A stretch of DNA of 64,000 nt from Solilutibacter tolerans (GCF_900155935.1 NZ_FTLW01000002.1:434001-498000); one strand, 5' to 3'. Counted from the stretch's first letter, positions 29,154-40,396 are shown. The notes: generated by a model from the sequence alone, not told the origin. Made by a program: numbers and translations.

Positions 29154-31225
29154 TGACGATGCAACCTCTTTTGATTGAACTGGGCACCGACGAATTGCCG
29201 GTCAAGGCATTGCCGGGGCTGGCGCAAGCCTTCTTTGATGGCGTGGTCGCGGGTTTGGAAAAGCGTGGCGTCGCCATGGAACTCGGCGATGCGAAGCCGC
29301 TGTACACGCCGCGTCGCCTCACGGTGCTGTTGCCGGGTGTCGCCAGCGAACAGCCCGAGCAGAAGAGCGAGGTGCTGGGCCCGTACCTCAACATCGCGCT
29401 CGATGCCGATGGCCAGCCGACCAAGGCGCTGCAAGGGTTCGCAGCCAAGGCGGGGGTGGAATGGAGTGCGCTAGAGAAAACCAGCGACGCCAAGGGTGAG
29501 CGCTTCGTCCATCGCGCGGTGAAGCCGGGCGTGGCTACCAAAGCGCTGTTGCCGGAGATCGTCGTTGAGGCGATCGCGGCGATGCCGATCCCCAAACCCA
29601 TGCGTTGGGGCGATCACAGCTACGCTTTCGCGCGTCCGGTGCATTGGCTTGTGATGTTGCTCGGCGATCAAGTCGTCCAAGGCGAGGTGATGGACATTCG
29701 CGCCGGGCGCACCTCGCGCGGACATCGCTTCATGCATGCGGGCAGTGTCGATATCGCATCGCCGTCTGCCTATGTCGATGCCTTGCGCAGTGCCAAGGTG
29801 TTGGTGGATCCGGCGGAGCGTCGCGAGCGCATCGTTGCGCAGGCCGAAGCGGCGGCGCGCCAAGTCGGCGGTGCCGTCCGCATCGATGCGGACCTGCTGG
29901 AAGAAGTGAACGGCCTCAACGAGTGGCCGGTCGCCGTGCTGGGCACCTTCGAGCGCGAGTTCCTCGCCGTGCCGCAGGAAGCGCTGATCTCGACGATGGA
30001 AGCGAACCAGAAGTTCTTCCCGGTATTGGATGCGCATCAGCACCTGACCGAGCACTTCATCGGCACCAGCAACATCGAATCGAAGGATGTCGCCGAAGTC
30101 CGCAAGGGCTATGAGCGCGTCATCCGCCCACGTTTCGCCGATGCGAAATTCTTCTACGACGAAGATCTGAAGCAGGGCCTCGAGTCGATGAACGGCGGCC
30201 TGGCCACGGTGAAGTACCAGGACAAGCTGGGCACGGTGGCGGACAAGGTGATGCGTGTGGTGGCATTGGCCAAAACCATCGCGCCGCAGGTGGGCGTGGA
30301 TGCTGATGTCGCGGGCCGTGCAGCGCTTCTGTCCAAGGCCGACCTGCAATCGCGCATGGTCAACGAGTTCCCGGAACTGCAGGGCATTGCCGGTCGTTAC
30401 TACGCTGGCGCGATGGGCGAATCGTCGGAGGTTGCGTTGGCCATCGACGAGGCCTATCAGCCGCGCTTCGCGGGCGACGACATCGCGCTCAGCGGCGCGG
30501 GCAAGGTGCTGGCGATTGCCGAGCGTCTGGATACGTTGGCGGGTGGATTCGCGGCGGGTTTGAAGCCGACCGGCAACAAGGATCCGTTTGCGCTGCGTCG
30601 CAACGCATTGGGGTTGGCGCGGACGGTGATTGAGAGTGGGTTTGATCTCGATCTGCTGGCGTTGCTGACGGCGGCGAACAAGGCATTGAGGGCCAGCAAT
30701 GTGCAGGCCGATGTTGCGGAACTCTACGACTTCATCCTCGACCGCCTGCGCGGCTACTACACCGACAAGGGCGTGCCCGCCTCGCACTTCAACGCCGTCG
30801 CGGCACTGAAGCCGAAATCGCTGTACGACTTCGACCGCCGCATCGACGCCATCGGCACCTTCGCGCAATTGCCGGAAGCTGCGGCACTGGCCGCGGCCAA
30901 CAAGCGCATCGGCAATATCCTCAAGAAAGCCGAAGGCGAGATCCCGGCGATCGAAGACCCCAAGCTGCTGAGCGAGCCGGCGGAATTCGCCCTCGCCGAA
31001 GCGGTCGAGGCGGTTTATGGCGAAACCGGTCACGCGCTGGCCCACGGCGATTACGTCGATGTGTTGGCCCACCTCGCGCGGCTGCGCCCGCAGGTGGATG
31101 CCTTCTTCGACAACGTGATGGTCAATGTCGATGACCCGGCTGTGCGCGCCAATCGCCTGGCCTTGCTGCGCAGGCTGTCGGACCGTCTCGGCAGCGTCGC
31201 CGCCATCGAGCACCTGTCCGTCTGA
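29153..31225 (+). CDS. glyS: Glycyl-tRNA synthetase beta subunit
   Basis: The 690-residue beta chain mediates tRNA recognition. It begins [20 protein letters not shown], the standard GlyS opening. The [12 protein letters not shown] and [12 protein letters not shown] segments are typical. The first base of its ATG is the last base of the glyQ TGA (TGATG), so coupling is tight. A GTG just upstream is an alternative in the same frame. The C-terminal part ([20 protein letters not shown] and on) is the anticodon-binding-like domain. No terminator is visible before tamA. Confidence 0.96.
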   Translation: MTMQPLLIELGTDELPVKALPGLAQAFFDGVVAGLEKRGVAMELGDAKPLYTPRRLTVLLPGVASEQPEQKSEVLGPYLNIALDADGQPTKALQGFAAKAGVEWSALEKTSDAKGERFVHRAVKPGVATKALLPEIVVEAIAAMPIPKPMRWGDHSYAFARPVHWLVMLLGDQVVQGEVMDIRAGRTSRGHRFMHAGSVDIASPSAYVDALRSAKVLVDPAERRERIVAQAEAAARQVGGAVRIDADLLEEVNGLNEWPVAVLGTFEREFLAVPQEALISTMEANQKFFPVLDAHQHLTEHFIGTSNIESKDVAEVRKGYERVIRPRFADAKFFYDEDLKQGLESMNGGLATVKYQDKLGTVADKVMRVVALAKTIAPQVGVDADVAGRAALLSKADLQSRMVNEFPELQGIAGRYYAGAMGESSEVALAIDEAYQPRFAGDDIALSGAGKVLAIAERLDTLAGGFAAGLKPTGNKDPFALRRNALGLARTVIESGFDLDLLALLTAANKALRASNVQADVAELYDFILDRLRGYYTDKGVPASHFNAVAALKPKSLYDFDRRIDAIGTFAQLPEAAALAAANKRIGNILKKAEGEIPAIEDPKLLSEPAEFALAEAVEAVYGETGHALAHGDYVDVLAHLARLRPQVDAFFDNVMVNVDDPAVRANRLALLRRLSDRLGSVAAIEHLSV

Positions 31226-31307
31226 GCACGGGCGTGCGGGTTTGATCGGCCACGGGATTCAGCCTGGATGTGCGGAACGTTCACCGTGCGCCGGTATCCT
31301 TCCTCGG

Positions 31308-33083
31308 ATGACGCTTCCCCGCCTTAGCCTTGTGCTCGCCTGCCTGCTTACGCCCGCCATCGCGCGGGCGGAAAAGATCAGCCGTGTCGAGATTCGCGGG
31401 CTGGATGAAGCGATGACCGAGAACGTCCGCGTCAACCTCTCGCTCGAGGATTCGCTGGACAAGACCATTACCCAGCGTCGCCTTGATTACCTGCTGGAAG
31501 TCGCCGAGGACGAGGCCCGCGAAGCGCTGGAACCGTTCGGTTACTACTCGCCCACGATCAAGCTCACGCCCAGTGGCAATCCCGATGCGCTCGTGATCGC
31601 ACTGGACATCACGCCCGGCGAGCCGGTGCGCGTACGCAACGAGGACGTGCGCATCACCAACGAAGGCGGCGAAGACCGCTACCTGCGTGAAGAGCTTGAG
31701 GCCTTCGCGCCCAAGCCGGGCGCCGTCTTCACCCATCCCGAATACGAGGCCAGCAAGGCGCAGATCACCCGTCGCTTGGCTGAGCGTGGTTATTTCGATG
31801 CGGACTTCATCGCGCGTCGTGTCGAGGTCACGCGCGCCGAAAACGCCGCCGACATCGATCTGGGTTGGGACAGCGGCCTGCGCTATGACATGGGCAAGGT
31901 CACCTTCGTGCAGGATCCGAACGAGATCATCCATCCGGAACTTCTGCAGAAGCTGATCTACTGGAACGAGGGCGAGTATTACCACCAAGGCCGACTGGAT
32001 CGCCTGCGCAAGTCGCTGGTCTCGCTGGATTACTTTTCCCGCATCGACATCGATCCCAAGCCCGAGGAGGCGGTCGACTATTTGGTGCCGGTGACGGTGA
32101 CGCTCGCGCCCGCCAAGCGCACGGTCTACAACCTGGGCTTGTCGTTCGGCACCGACAGTGGCGCGGGTTTCATCGCAGGTGCGGAGCGGCGCTATCTCAA
32201 CAAGCGCGGCCACAAGGCCCTAGCGCAGCTCGATTACGCGCAAAAGCGCAAGACGTTGACCCTGCAGTACCGTGTTCCCGCATTTAAATGGCTGGATGGC
32301 TGGTACACCGGCAGCTTGCAGGCAGCCGATGAGCAGAACGATTACATCGACACGCGACGGTTGGAATTCGTGGCCAGTCGTAGCGGCGAGATCAATCGCT
32401 ACTTGACCGCGATCGCCTCGGTGCATGCGCTGCGCGAGCGCTGGGCCTATGCGATCGACCAGAACGGCAACGAACCGCTCTACAACTACGCCACCTACAC
32501 CTATCCGTCGCTGCGCGCGGAATATATCGATGCGGATGATCGCTTGTATCCGCGCAATGCGCTCGGTGGCACGTTGATGGTGCGCGGCGGTGTGGAGGGT
32601 GTCGGCTCGGATGCCAGTTTCGGACAGATCCATCTCGGTGCCCGTTGGTTCAAAGGCTTGGGCGAACAGAATCGATTGCTTGTGCGCGGCGAGCTGGGCC
32701 ACACCTGGACCGATGCCTTGGTGCAAATTCCGCCGTCTCTGCGGTTTTATGCGGGCGGTGATCGCAGCATCCGCGGTTACGGTTGGCGCGAAGTCGGCCC
32801 GCGCGTCGATGGCACCACGCGCGGGCGTCGCTACGCGATTGGCGCGAAGAATGTCGCCACCGCCAGCGTGGAATTCGAGCGTTACTTCACCCCGACCTTG
32901 GGCGCGGCGGTGTTCGTCGATACCGGCAGTGCATTCGATGACACGCCGGATTGGCGTACTGGCGTCGGCATCGGTGCGCGCTGGAAATCGCCGGTCGGCC
33001 CGGTGCGCATCGATATCGCGCGTGGCTTGAACCAGCCCGATTCCTCCTTCCAGCTCTACATCGGCCTGGGAGCGGACCTGTGA
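31308..33083 (+). CDS. tamA: Autotransporter assembly factor TamA (Omp85/BamA-like)
   Basis: From the ATG at 31308 the product has 591 residues. A signal peptide (LSLVLACLLTPAIARA) is followed by POTRA-like domains and then a 16-stranded Omp85 barrel. The barrel keeps the family RGYG motif (RSIRGYGWREVGPR) and a terminal strand ending in LYIGLGADL. TamA with TamB helps insert outer-membrane proteins and also supports phospholipid transport to the outer membrane. It follows glyS by 82 bases and overlaps tamB by GTGA. Confidence 0.94.
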   Translation: MTLPRLSLVLACLLTPAIARAEKISRVEIRGLDEAMTENVRVNLSLEDSLDKTITQRRLDYLLEVAEDEAREALEPFGYYSPTIKLTPSGNPDALVIALDITPGEPVRVRNEDVRITNEGGEDRYLREELEAFAPKPGAVFTHPEYEASKAQITRRLAERGYFDADFIARRVEVTRAENAADIDLGWDSGLRYDMGKVTFVQDPNEIIHPELLQKLIYWNEGEYYHQGRLDRLRKSLVSLDYFSRIDIDPKPEEAVDYLVPVTVTLAPAKRTVYNLGLSFGTDSGAGFIAGAERRYLNKRGHKALAQLDYAQKRKTLTLQYRVPAFKWLDGWYTGSLQAADEQNDYIDTRRLEFVASRSGEINRYLTAIASVHALRERWAYAIDQNGNEPLYNYATYTYPSLRAEYIDADDRLYPRNALGGTLMVRGGVEGVGSDASFGQIHLGARWFKGLGEQNRLLVRGELGHTWTDALVQIPPSLRFYAGGDRSIRGYGWREVGPRVDGTTRGRRYAIGAKNVATASVEFERYFTPTLGAAVFVDTGSAFDDTPDWRTGVGIGARWKSPVGPVRIDIARGLNQPDSSFQLYIGLGADL

Positions 33084-36000
33084 GTGCGCGGCGCAGCTGG
33101 GCCGATCGCTATGCCCGTTATCGCCGTTACGGACTTGAGCCGTTGCCGCCCGATGCCACCGACGAGCAACGCAACGAGCGCGTCGCGGAGCTGAAGCAAT
33201 TGCGTCGTCGCCGCCAGCGCACACTGGCGATCCGCAGTGCCTTGGGCACCGTGGTGATCGCTGCGCTGGTGGTGGCCTTGCTCTGGTGGCTGCTGACCAC
33301 CGTCGGCGGGCGAAACGTGCTGTTGGCGCGCATCGTGGCGATGTTGCCGGCGAATGCATCGCTCAGTTGGACATCGGCGGAGGGCCCGGCCAAAGGGCCG
33401 CTCAGCCTGCACGATGTGCGCTTCACCTGGGCGACGTGTGCGGACAAGGACAGGCCGGTCAATGCGCCTTTCAGGATCTGCAAGGATCGTCGCGACACCA
33501 CGTTCACCGCGAAAACGGTGACGCTCGATCCGAGCGTGCGTCCACTGCTTGGCCGAAAACTATTGCTGGACGCACTCGTTATCGAACAAGCCACACTCGA
33601 TCTCGCGAAAGACGACAAGCCTTTCGAGCTGCCCGAATGGCCGGAAGTCTTGCCCCGCATCGAACCGCCGATCGCGCTGCAGGCAGACAACATCCACATC
33701 AACGGACTGCGCGTCACCAGCGCGGGCGAGCCGACCATCGACATCAAGCGACTGCAGGGGGGCTTGCGGGCCGAGACCGGGCGATTGGCATTGGAGTCTG
33801 TCGATGTCGATAGCGACCGTGGTCGCTTTCATGTCGATGGTGTGTACGCGCCCAAGAACAACTACGCCACCGACCTGACGGCCACGGCTGTATTTCCTGC
33901 CGCAGCAGGAAGCACGGCAGGACGTCTGGGCCTGATCGCACGTGGCGATCTGGAAACGATGGATGTGTTCGTCGGTGGACGCGCGCCAGCGCCTTTGCGC
34001 GCGACGCTCACCTTGCGCGCACCGGATGACAGCGAGGACGCGCAGGACCATGCGCGCTGGTCCCTGGTGGCCAGAAGCGAAGGCTTGGATCCTGCGGTGT
34101 TTACGGGGGAACGCACGGATGCCGAGTTGATGACCTTCGATGCCGTGGCAGACGGCGTCGGCGGCAGCGGGAGCCTGCGAGGCACCTGGGCGCAGGCGGC
34201 GAACCGCGTCGTCATCCAGCCGTCCAAGTTGCGATTGGAAGACAAGACCCTGCATGCGCAGCCCTTGGTGGTGGATGTACTGGATGGCCGCGTCACCTTG
34301 AATGGCACCGGCACTTTCAAGCAGGACATGGCGCGCTTCAATTTCGCCGCCAATGCGCGTGGTTTGCGCTGGAGTGACGCGGCCGGCAACACGCAAGTCG
34401 CCGGCGATGGCGATTTCGGCGTGGCCGGCACGCGTGAAGCCTGGGCCGTGATCGGCAAGGCGAAGTTGCAGCGTGGCGAGCAGCGCGCTGACGTGACGTT
34501 GGATGGACGCGGCGATGCGCGTGGCCTGACCATCAAGAATCTGGTGGCTTCCATGCCGGAAGGTCGCTTGAGCGCCACCGGTCGCGTGGATGTCACGCCC
34601 AACACGCAGTGGCAACTGGATGCGCGCCTGGCGGGGTTCGATCCCGGCTACTTCCTGCCGGATTGGCCGGGGGCGGTGAACGGGCGCATCACCACGAACG
34701 GCAGTATCGATGCACGCAACCGCTTGAGTGCGGATGTCGACGTGCGTGATCTGGGTGGCCGCTTGCGTGGCCGTGCGCTGGGCGGTCGCGGCCAGCTGCA
34801 GGTGCGCGGCGAAGAATATTCGGGTGATGTCGCGCTGAGCCTGGGCAGCAGTCGCCTGGATGCACGCGGCAAGATCGGGCAACGCATCGACGTGGATGCG
34901 CGCTTCAGTCCTTTGCAATTGAATGATCTGTTGCCCGATGCGCAAGGCTTGTTGAACGGACAGGTGAAGATCACCGGGCCGCGCAATGCCTTCGACATCG
35001 ATGCCGACCTCACCGGTCGCGGCATTCGTTATGCCGACTATCGCGCCGATGCGTTGACCGCGCGCGGACGCTTGCCTTGGCAGGGTGGCGGCGGTGACTT
35101 GCGCATCGATGCGCGCGGCGTGCAGGCAGGCGTGGCCTTCGACACCTTGCAAGCGCATGCCACCGGCGCGATGGAAAACTTGCGGCTGGAGGCGCAAGCC
35201 GCGGGGGCGATGGGTGATTTGCAGCTGAGCGGCACCGCGCTGCGACGTGGGCAAGCGTGGTCGGGACAACTGGCTACGTTGCAGTTCGATCCGCCCAAGG
35301 GCGCCGCATGGCGATTGCAGGCGCCCGTGGGATATGCCCAGCAAGGCGGTGCGTGGACGCTGACGCAAGGCTGCTTTGCATCCAACGCCGGTGGACAATT
35401 GTGCGCCAGTGGCCAATGGCCCGGGCGCGGCCTGAACATTCGTGGTAGCGCTTTGCCGCTGGCCTTGGCGCAGCCGTGGTTGCCGCCGCGCGAAGACGGC
35501 AAGGCCTGGCAACTCGACGGCTTGGTGGATCTGGACGCCAGCGTGCGACCGGTCGGCACCAGCTGGGCGGGCACGGCGCAATTGCGTTCCGCATCGGGCG
35601 GACTGCGCTTGGGGGATCGCCGCACCGATGGCTTGATGACGTATCGCGCACTCACGCTCGATGCGCGCTTTGACCCCAATCGCATCAGCGGCACGCTCGC
35701 CACCGGCATCAGCGGCGACGGCCGCATCACCGCACGCATCGACACCGGGTGGGACGAATTCGCGCCCTTGTCGGGCAACATCGACCTCGACATGCGCGAC
35801 CTGTCGTGGCTGGAGGTGTTCGTGCCCGACCTGGTCGATCCGAGGGGCGTCATTGATGGACAAATCCTGTTGTCCGGCACGCGCGGCAACCCGGGCATCG
35901 GCGGCAATGCGCAGTTGGCCAACTTGCGCGCCGAAGTGCCTGCCTACGGCCTCGTGCTGACGCAGGGCAACCTCACCCTGCGTGCGCAAGCCGATGGCAA

Positions 36001-37021
36001 TGCGCGCCTGGCAGGCAGCGTGCGCTCGGGCGACGGCATCCTCAACATCGATGGCACGCTGGGTTGGCGCGGCCAGGACACGCCAGTGGTGTTGAACATT
36101 CGCGGCAAGAACGTATTGTTGTCGGACACGCGTGACCTGCGCGCAGTGGTGGATCCCGATGTGGTCGTCAGCCTGCAGCCCGGGCAGCCGATGCGCGTGA
36201 CCGGGACCGTCGCCGTGCCTTCGGCGCGCATGGATCTGGAGCGCCTGGACGATGGGGTGACGCGCTCATCCGATGTCGTCGTGCTGGATCCGGTCAATCC
36301 CAAGCGTTCCGCAGGCACGGCCTTGGACATGGATCTGCGCCTAGTCATCGGTGACGACGTGCGTTTGCGCGGCTTCGGCCTGGATGGGCAACTGGGCGGC
36401 GGCCTGCGCGTGTTGGCGCGACCCGGTCGCGAGATGACCGCGAGCGGCACGCTGACCGTCGATGGCCGTTACACCGCTTACGGGCAAAAGCTGCAGATCG
36501 ATACAGGCCGATTGGTGTGGACCAACGATGCCATCGCGAACCCGGTGCTGGACATCCGCGCGCAACGCGAAGTGGGTGATGTCACCGCGGGCATTCGCGT
36601 CAGTGGCCGGGCCACGGCGCCGCAAGCCGATGTGTGGGCGAATCCGGCGATGGATCAGTCCGAAGCACTCGCGTATCTCGCACTGGGCCGCTCGTTGTCA
36701 TCCGCCAGTGCGGACGAAGGTCGTCAACTCAACGCGGCATCGGCGGCGCTCAGCGCGGGGGGCAGTTTGTTGGCATCCCAGCTCGGCGCGAAAATCGGTT
36801 TGGACGATGCGGGGGTGATCCAGTCCAGCACGCTCGGTGGCAGCGTGTTCGGCGTCGGCAAGTATTTGTCGCCGCGCTTGTACGTGGGCTATGGCGTGTC
36901 GCTCTTGGGCACCGGGCAGGTGCTGACGCTCAAGTATCTGCTACGCAAGGGCTTCGACATCACCATCGAGTCGAGCACGGTAGAGAACAAAGGCTCGGTC
37001 AATTGGCGCACTGAGCGCTGA
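33080..37021 (+). CDS. tamB: Translocation and assembly module subunit TamB (AsmA/TamB-like)
   Basis: The protein has 1,313 residues from a GTG start at 33080, whose last three bases form part of the tamA stop (GTGA). A short basic cytoplasmic stretch precedes one membrane anchor (TVVIAALVVALLWWLL, near residues 53-68). A long beta-rich repeat region follows and ends with the conserved DUF490 C-terminus (YLALGRSL, then YVGYGVSLLGTGQVLTLKYLL). TamB forms a hydrophobic beta-groove bridge across the periplasm and contacts TamA through its C-terminus. An 809-codon antisense frame is only a GC-driven shadow. Confidence 0.93.
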   Translation: MSARRSWADRYARYRRYGLEPLPPDATDEQRNERVAELKQLRRRRQRTLAIRSALGTVVIAALVVALLWWLLTTVGGRNVLLARIVAMLPANASLSWTSAEGPAKGPLSLHDVRFTWATCADKDRPVNAPFRICKDRRDTTFTAKTVTLDPSVRPLLGRKLLLDALVIEQATLDLAKDDKPFELPEWPEVLPRIEPPIALQADNIHINGLRVTSAGEPTIDIKRLQGGLRAETGRLALESVDVDSDRGRFHVDGVYAPKNNYATDLTATAVFPAAAGSTAGRLGLIARGDLETMDVFVGGRAPAPLRATLTLRAPDDSEDAQDHARWSLVARSEGLDPAVFTGERTDAELMTFDAVADGVGGSGSLRGTWAQAANRVVIQPSKLRLEDKTLHAQPLVVDVLDGRVTLNGTGTFKQDMARFNFAANARGLRWSDAAGNTQVAGDGDFGVAGTREAWAVIGKAKLQRGEQRADVTLDGRGDARGLTIKNLVASMPEGRLSATGRVDVTPNTQWQLDARLAGFDPGYFLPDWPGAVNGRITTNGSIDARNRLSADVDVRDLGGRLRGRALGGRGQLQVRGEEYSGDVALSLGSSRLDARGKIGQRIDVDARFSPLQLNDLLPDAQGLLNGQVKITGPRNAFDIDADLTGRGIRYADYRADALTARGRLPWQGGGGDLRIDARGVQAGVAFDTLQAHATGAMENLRLEAQAAGAMGDLQLSGTALRRGQAWSGQLATLQFDPPKGAAWRLQAPVGYAQQGGAWTLTQGCFASNAGGQLCASGQWPGRGLNIRGSALPLALAQPWLPPREDGKAWQLDGLVDLDASVRPVGTSWAGTAQLRSASGGLRLGDRRTDGLMTYRALTLDARFDPNRISGTLATGISGDGRITARIDTGWDEFAPLSGNIDLDMRDLSWLEVFVPDLVDPRGVIDGQILLSGTRGNPGIGGNAQLANLRAEVPAYGLVLTQGNLTLRAQADGNARLAGSVRSGDGILNIDGTLGWRGQDTPVVLNIRGKNVLLSDTRDLRAVVDPDVVVSLQPGQPMRVTGTVAVPSARMDLERLDDGVTRSSDVVVLDPVNPKRSAGTALDMDLRLVIGDDVRLRGFGLDGQLGGGLRVLARPGREMTASGTLTVDGRYTAYGQKLQIDTGRLVWTNDAIANPVLDIRAQREVGDVTAGIRVSGRATAPQADVWANPAMDQSEALAYLALGRSLSSASADEGRQLNAASAALSAGGSLLASQLGAKIGLDDAGVIQSSTLGGSVFGVGKYLSPRLYVGYGVSLLGTGQVLTLKYLLRKGFDITIESSTVENKGSVNWRTER

Positions 37022-37022
37022 A

Positions 37023-38276
37023 TCAATTCGCCCGGATGCGTGCGCCGCGGATCAGCGTGGCGTCACCTTCGACATCGGTCCACACCATCCACGCCGTCGC
37101 GCCGTCGCTGATCAGTTTCGGGAAGCCGCTCACGCGGCCGCGTGCCTGCAACTTTGCCACTTCGGTGCGTTCAAGCTCGCGGGCCAAGTCCGGCGTGTAG
37201 CGCGCCAGCATCACCGATTGCTGGCCTGCTTCCTCGCGCAGCCACGCGACCCAGGCTTGCCGGGCATCCAATGCGACCGCCACACGGCCCAATACATCGG
37301 CGCCGCTGTCGACTTCCTGCATGGCGCCGAATGCGCCATCGGTGTTCATGGCGATGCGAACGCTGGGCGTGTCCTGCGCGCCGGTGAACCACGCGATCAG
37401 CACGCGGCCGTCGTGGGCGGCCATCGATGGGCCATTCACCGGACAGCCGGCGATGTGCCAGCCATCCGCGTGCACGACCGTTTCCTTCTGCCACTCGCCG
37501 TTCTTGCGATGGGTCATGACGATGTCGCGTATTTCGTCCTGTGTGCGGTCGCGCCACGCCAGCATCGGCCCGCCATCGACCCAGGCGGACGTGGTCTGGC
37601 AGCAATCGCAGGTCGAGGCATCGCGTTCGCTTTCATCGTGACGGCCCAGCGCGGCGTCGAAGGTCGCAGTGCGCAAGGTCATCGGGCCGCCGCCATGATC
37701 ACTGCCATGCCCGTGGCCGGAGGTATGGCGGCCGTCCAGCCATGCGATGCCGATACGGTCTTGGCCTTCGGCCCACATCGTCGCGAAGCCGTGTTCGGTT
37801 TCGGTGCCGTCGTCGTTGACCTTCGCTTCCGTGGCCCAGGTCTGGCCAGCATCGGCCGATCGTGCGAGCACGACGTCATAAGTACCGCCACGCTTGCCCA
37901 CGCGCTGCAACCAATGCGCCCACAGCGCACCGTCAGGCGTCGCCAGGATGTGTGGCGTGTCTGCCCAGTTGGCGAACAGCGGGCGATCGGCAGCGATCAC
38001 CCGCGGATCGTGTTGCCACGCGCCTTGTGCATCCGCGGCAGCAAACAGGAAGCGATGCGCGTCCTCGCCCTCTGCTTGCAACCAGCTGAGCAGCAGCCGT
38101 CCATCGGGCGCTTGCCGCAAATCCGGGGCGGATGCACCGGTTTGGGTGGGGAGCGTCCAAGACTGGACGCGCGGAGCAGGGGCAGCGGACTTGGCCGGTG
38201 TGGCGGATGTGTCATCAGGGCGTTGTCCGCAAGCGGTCAACATCAAGCCCAGAACCACGGTGAGCATCACGCGCAT
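37023..38276 (-). CDS. Sialidase-like beta-propeller lipoprotein
   Basis: The 417-residue product has a lipobox (TVVLGLMLTAC, Cys near 16) and a Ser/Ala/Pro linker. A propeller-like repeat of strands follows, with Asp-box-like elements, for example ARSADAGQTWATEAK. Two unusual patches may bind metal: a HTSGHGHGSDHGGG run and a CDCCQTTSAW motif. No sialidase catalytic Arg triad can be identified, so sugar hydrolysis is doubtful. It lies 8 bases downstream of mnmG and is probably on its transcript. The family has no assigned role known to me. Confidence 0.75.
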   Translation of the reverse strand: MRVMLTVVLGLMLTACGQRPDDTSATPAKSAAPAPRVQSWTLPTQTGASAPDLRQAPDGRLLLSWLQAEGEDAHRFLFAAADAQGAWQHDPRVIAADRPLFANWADTPHILATPDGALWAHWLQRVGKRGGTYDVVLARSADAGQTWATEAKVNDDGTETEHGFATMWAEGQDRIGIAWLDGRHTSGHGHGSDHGGGPMTLRTATFDAALGRHDESERDASTCDCCQTTSAWVDGGPMLAWRDRTQDEIRDIVMTHRKNGEWQKETVVHADGWHIAGCPVNGPSMAAHDGRVLIAWFTGAQDTPSVRIAMNTDGAFGAMQEVDSGADVLGRVAVALDARQAWVAWLREEAGQQSVMLARYTPDLARELERTEVAKLQARGRVSGFPKLISDGATAWMVWTDVEGDATLIRGARIRAN

Positions 38277-38284
38277 GAAAGACC

Positions 38285-40174
38285 TCAGGCCGCGCGCTCC
38301 CGTCGTGCACGCGTGAGATGGACGATGAGCAACTGTACCGCGGCGGGGGTCATGCCCGGGATGCGCTGCGCCTGGCCCAAGGTTTGCGGACGCACGCGCT
38401 CAAGTTTTTGCAGCACTTCCGCGGAGAGGCCCCGCACTTGCGCATAATCGAAATCGGCCGGGATCGTGGTGTCTTCGTGGCGGCGGGCGCGGGCGATCTC
38501 CTCGCGCTGGCGGTCGAGATAGCCGGAATACTTGGCTTCGATCTCCACCTGCTCCGCCACCTTCGCGTCATCGACACCCGGGCCGATGCCTTCGACCGTG
38601 GACAGCTTGGCGTAGTCGAGTTCCGGGCGTCGCAGCAGGTCCATTGCGCTGGTTTCGCGGCTGACCTCCACGCCGATATCGCGTTGTAACGCACTACCGA
38701 GCGGATTATTCGGCGCGGCCCACAAAGCCTTGAGCCGCGCCATTTCGGCATCGACGGCTTCGCGTTTGCGCGAGAAGGCGGCCCAACGGGCGTCATCGAC
38801 GAGATTCAATTCGTGGCCCGTCGGCGTCAGGCGCGCATCGGCATTGTCTTCGCGCAGCTGCAGGCGATATTCCGCCCGGCTGGTGAACATGCGATACGGC
38901 TCCAACGTGCCCTGGGTGATCAGGTCATCGACCAAGACGCCCAAGTAAGCCTCGTCGCGACGCGGCGACCACGCCTCTTTTTCCTGCACGAAGCGTGCGG
39001 CGTTGACGCCGGCGAGGAGGCCCTGTGCCGCGGCTTCCTCATACCCCGTGGTGCCATTGATCTGGCCCGCGAAGAACAAGCCGTTGACCGCCTTGGTTTC
39101 CAGCGAGGCCTTCAAACCCCGCGGGTCGAAGAAGTCATATTCGATGGCGTAACCGGGGCGGGTGATGTGCGCGCGCTCGAAGCCGGTGATGGAACGCACG
39201 AGTTCCAGCTGCACATCGAAAGGCAGCGAGGTGCTGATGCCGTTGGGGTAGATCTCCACGACATCGAGGCCTTCCGGCTCGACGAAGATCTGGTGCGACG
39301 CTTTTTCGGCAAAGCGCACCACCTTGTCTTCGATGGACGGGCAGTAACGCGGGCCGATGCCTTCGATCTGTCCGGAGTACAGCGGCGAACGATGCAAGGC
39401 GTCACGAATGATCTGATGCGTGCGCTCAGTGGTGTGGGTGATCCAGCAACTCACCTGCGCCGGATGATCCGCCTCCGTGCCCATGAACGAGAACACCGGC
39501 CGCGGCGTGTCGCCGGGTTGCTCGGTCATCACCGAGGTGTCCAGCGATCGGCCATCGATGCGCGGCGGCGTGCCGGTCTTGAGGCGATCGACCACGAAGC
39601 GGCCTTCGCGCAGTTTGTGGGCGAGCGCGGTCGAGGGCGGATCGCCCATGCGACCGGCGGCGTATTGGGTTTCGCCGATGTGGATCTTGCCGGCAAGGAA
39701 GGTGCCGGCGGTCAGCACGATGGCCGGGGCCTTGAACGTCAGCCCGGTGTTGGTCACCACGCCGCGCACGGCATCGCCCTCGATCAACACGTCATCGACC
39801 GCTGCCTGGAACAGGGTGAGGTGGGGTTGCGACTCCACCGCGCGCCGGATGAAGCTGCGATACAGCGCGCGATCCGCCTGCGCACGCGTCGCGCGCACGG
39901 CCGGGCCTTTCGACGCATTGAGGGTGCGCCACTGGATGCCGGCGGCATCGGCCGCCCGCGCCATCACGCCGCCCAGCGCATCGATCTCCTTGACCAGATG
40001 CCCCTTGCCGATGCCGCCGATGGCCGGGTTGCAGCTCATCGCGCCCACGGTCTCGATGCTGTGGGTCAGCAGCAGGGTGCGGGCCCCCGCGCGCGCCGAC
40101 GCCAACGCCGCCTCGGTCCCGGCATGGCCGCCGCCGATCACGATCACGTCGAAGTTGTGGAAATCCTGGTTCAT
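38285..40174 (-). CDS. mnmG: tRNA uridine-5-carboxymethylaminomethyl modification enzyme MnmG (GidA)
   Basis: From the ATG at 40174 the enzyme has 629 residues, the family norm. FAD binding is shown by [20 protein letters not shown] at the N-terminus. [20 protein letters not shown] and [12 protein letters not shown] are signature blocks, and [17 protein letters not shown] is near the middle. The upstream in-frame codon at 40288 adds unconserved residues. With MnmE it installs the cmnm5 or related group on wobble U34. The divergent region to its right holds the sigma-54 small-RNA candidate. Confidence 0.96.
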   Translation of the reverse strand: MNQDFHNFDVIVIGGGHAGTEAALASARAGARTLLLTHSIETVGAMSCNPAIGGIGKGHLVKEIDALGGVMARAADAAGIQWRTLNASKGPAVRATRAQADRALYRSFIRRAVESQPHLTLFQAAVDDVLIEGDAVRGVVTNTGLTFKAPAIVLTAGTFLAGKIHIGETQYAAGRMGDPPSTALAHKLREGRFVVDRLKTGTPPRIDGRSLDTSVMTEQPGDTPRPVFSFMGTEADHPAQVSCWITHTTERTHQIIRDALHRSPLYSGQIEGIGPRYCPSIEDKVVRFAEKASHQIFVEPEGLDVVEIYPNGISTSLPFDVQLELVRSITGFERAHITRPGYAIEYDFFDPRGLKASLETKAVNGLFFAGQINGTTGYEEAAAQGLLAGVNAARFVQEKEAWSPRRDEAYLGVLVDDLITQGTLEPYRMFTSRAEYRLQLREDNADARLTPTGHELNLVDDARWAAFSRKREAVDAEMARLKALWAAPNNPLGSALQRDIGVEVSRETSAMDLLRRPELDYAKLSTVEGIGPGVDDAKVAEQVEIEAKYSGYLDRQREEIARARRHEDTTIPADFDYAQVRGLSAEVLQKLERVRPQTLGQAQRIPGMTPAAVQLLIVHLTRARRERAA

Positions 40175-40370
40175 CAAATCAATGGCGAGGCTGTTGAAGA
40201 TGGAGTTGCTTGGCAGGGTTTGTGCCAGCGCGACGCTTTCGCTGAGATAAAAGCCGCATGACAGAACGATGCGACCGAAATTGTCCAAGTCTGGCGCGCG
40301 ATGCAGGGGTGTTCAGCATATGAACTGCGAACAAGATCCCAATTATGCCGCTTGAACAGACCTAAGCGGT

Positions 40371-40386
40371 TGGCACGCACTTTGCT
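40371..40386 (+). promoter_or_regulatory. Sigma-54 (-24/-12) promoter
   Basis: TGGCACGCACTTTGCT matches the RpoN consensus TGGCACG-N4-TTGCW almost completely. The invariant GG (40372-40373) and GC (40384-40385) are separated by exactly 10 bases. The expected transcription start is about 40397. An inverted repeat, CCGCTT ... AAGCGG (40348-40369), lies directly upstream. Its role is uncertain because sigma-54 enhancers usually lie further away. The promoter points away from mnmG and toward a strong terminator 100 bases on. Confidence 0.8.
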
Positions 40387-40396
40387 TATATCCCTA

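Noticed and set aside
29471-31213. 580-codon antisense frame inside glyS
   Set aside because: Shadow of the real glyS coding strand.
33560-35989. 809-codon antisense frame inside tamB
   Set aside because: Long antisense frames are frequent in high-GC genes. It has no start signal, and tamB on the other strand has clear family motifs.
38813-40261. 482-codon plus-strand frame inside mnmG
   Set aside because: mnmG is well supported; the antisense frame is a GC artefact.
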